From: Syntrophomonadaceae bacterium
GTDB taxonomy: Bacteria; Bacillota; Syntrophomonadia; Syntrophomonadales; Syntrophomonadaceae
DNA: 5,747 nt
Assembly: GCA_012798055.1 (NCBI GenBank)
Contig: JAAZOA010000189.1
Location: 1 to 5,747, forward strand
Direction of reading: 5' to 3'
In this document: positions 5,673-5,747 of the stretch, piece after piece
Numbering within the stretch: position 1 is the stretch's first letter
Layout of the letters: each line of letters starts with the position of its first letter
The notes under the pieces: model-generated
Seen by the model: only the letters and a program-made list of their open reading frames with translations
The model's database searches: none
Told to the model about the DNA's origin: nothing
Position numbers and translations under genes: made by a program

Positions 5673-5747
5673 TTAGGCACCGACTGGCGGGACTATATAT
5701 ACTTCATCCCCGCGAAAATCGAAATACTGGCTTAATTTCCAGTAGAC
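5673..5747 (-). CDS. C-terminal end of an unidentified protein, cut by right window edge
   Basis: Reading the minus strand inward from the right edge gives an open frame of 24 codons ending in TAA at 5673-5675: VYWKLSQYFDFRGDEV followed by YIVPPVGA. It is open to the window edge, has a plausible mixed hydrophobic/charged composition, and ends 26 bases before the hairpin at 5612-5646, as expected for the tail of a real gene. The family is not recognised and no function is proposed. The open stretch is too short to exclude chance. Confidence 0.5.
   Translation of the reverse strand, partial: VYWKLSQYFDFRGDEVYIVPPVGA

Noticed and set aside
5429..5680. Minus-strand 83-codon frame spanning the hairpin and the radical SAM 3' end
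   Set aside because: It crosses the hairpin, overlaps conserved coding sequence on the other strand and starts inside the probable convergent gene tail; no homology is recognised.

Overview
This window reads as chromosome from an anaerobic, low-to-moderate-GC Gram-positive bacterium of the Clostridia (Peptococcaceae or Syntrophomonadaceae-like). That is an inference from three things: several oxygen-sensitive iron-sulfur or radical enzymes, strong AGGAGG-type ribosome binding sites with frequent non-ATG starts, and a murI...rph pairing that is typical of Firmicutes. No mobile element, CRISPR array, tRNA or rRNA is visible, and no stretch over 300 bases lacks a gene.

Layout. Six genes on the minus strand lie head to tail from about 4508 down to the left edge and look like one operon. 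In transcription order they are glutamate racemase (murI, TTG start), a lone HgdB-like 2-hydroxyacyl-CoA dehydratase-family subunit, an HgdC/BadF-type ATPase activase, the alpha and beta subunits of a class I (iron-sulfur) fumarase/tartrate-dehydratase-type hydro-lyase, and RNase PH (rph, cut by the left edge). Intergenic gaps are 11 to about 57 bases, and the activase and hydro-lyase alpha genes overlap by 20 bases. A 169-base divergent intergenic region separates murI from a plus-strand radical SAM gene (4678-5553). Beyond it, a 12-bp perfect hairpin lies between the radical SAM stop and what looks like the last 24 codons of a convergent minus-strand gene at the right edge.

How the genes work together. 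murI supplies D-glutamate for peptidoglycan and rph trims tRNA 3' ends, so both ends of the operon are housekeeping. The middle four genes are the interesting part. An ATP-driven electron-injecting activase and its single partner subunit are translationally coupled to a two-subunit [4Fe-4S] hydro-lyase whose signature motifs depart from the usual fumarase sequence. The dehydratase-family pair lacks the second (HgdA-like) subunit of classical 2-hydroxyacyl-CoA dehydratases. It may therefore be a homomeric double-cubane-type reductase or dehydratase of unknown substrate. A shared dicarboxylate or hydroxy-acid pathway for the four genes is inference only.
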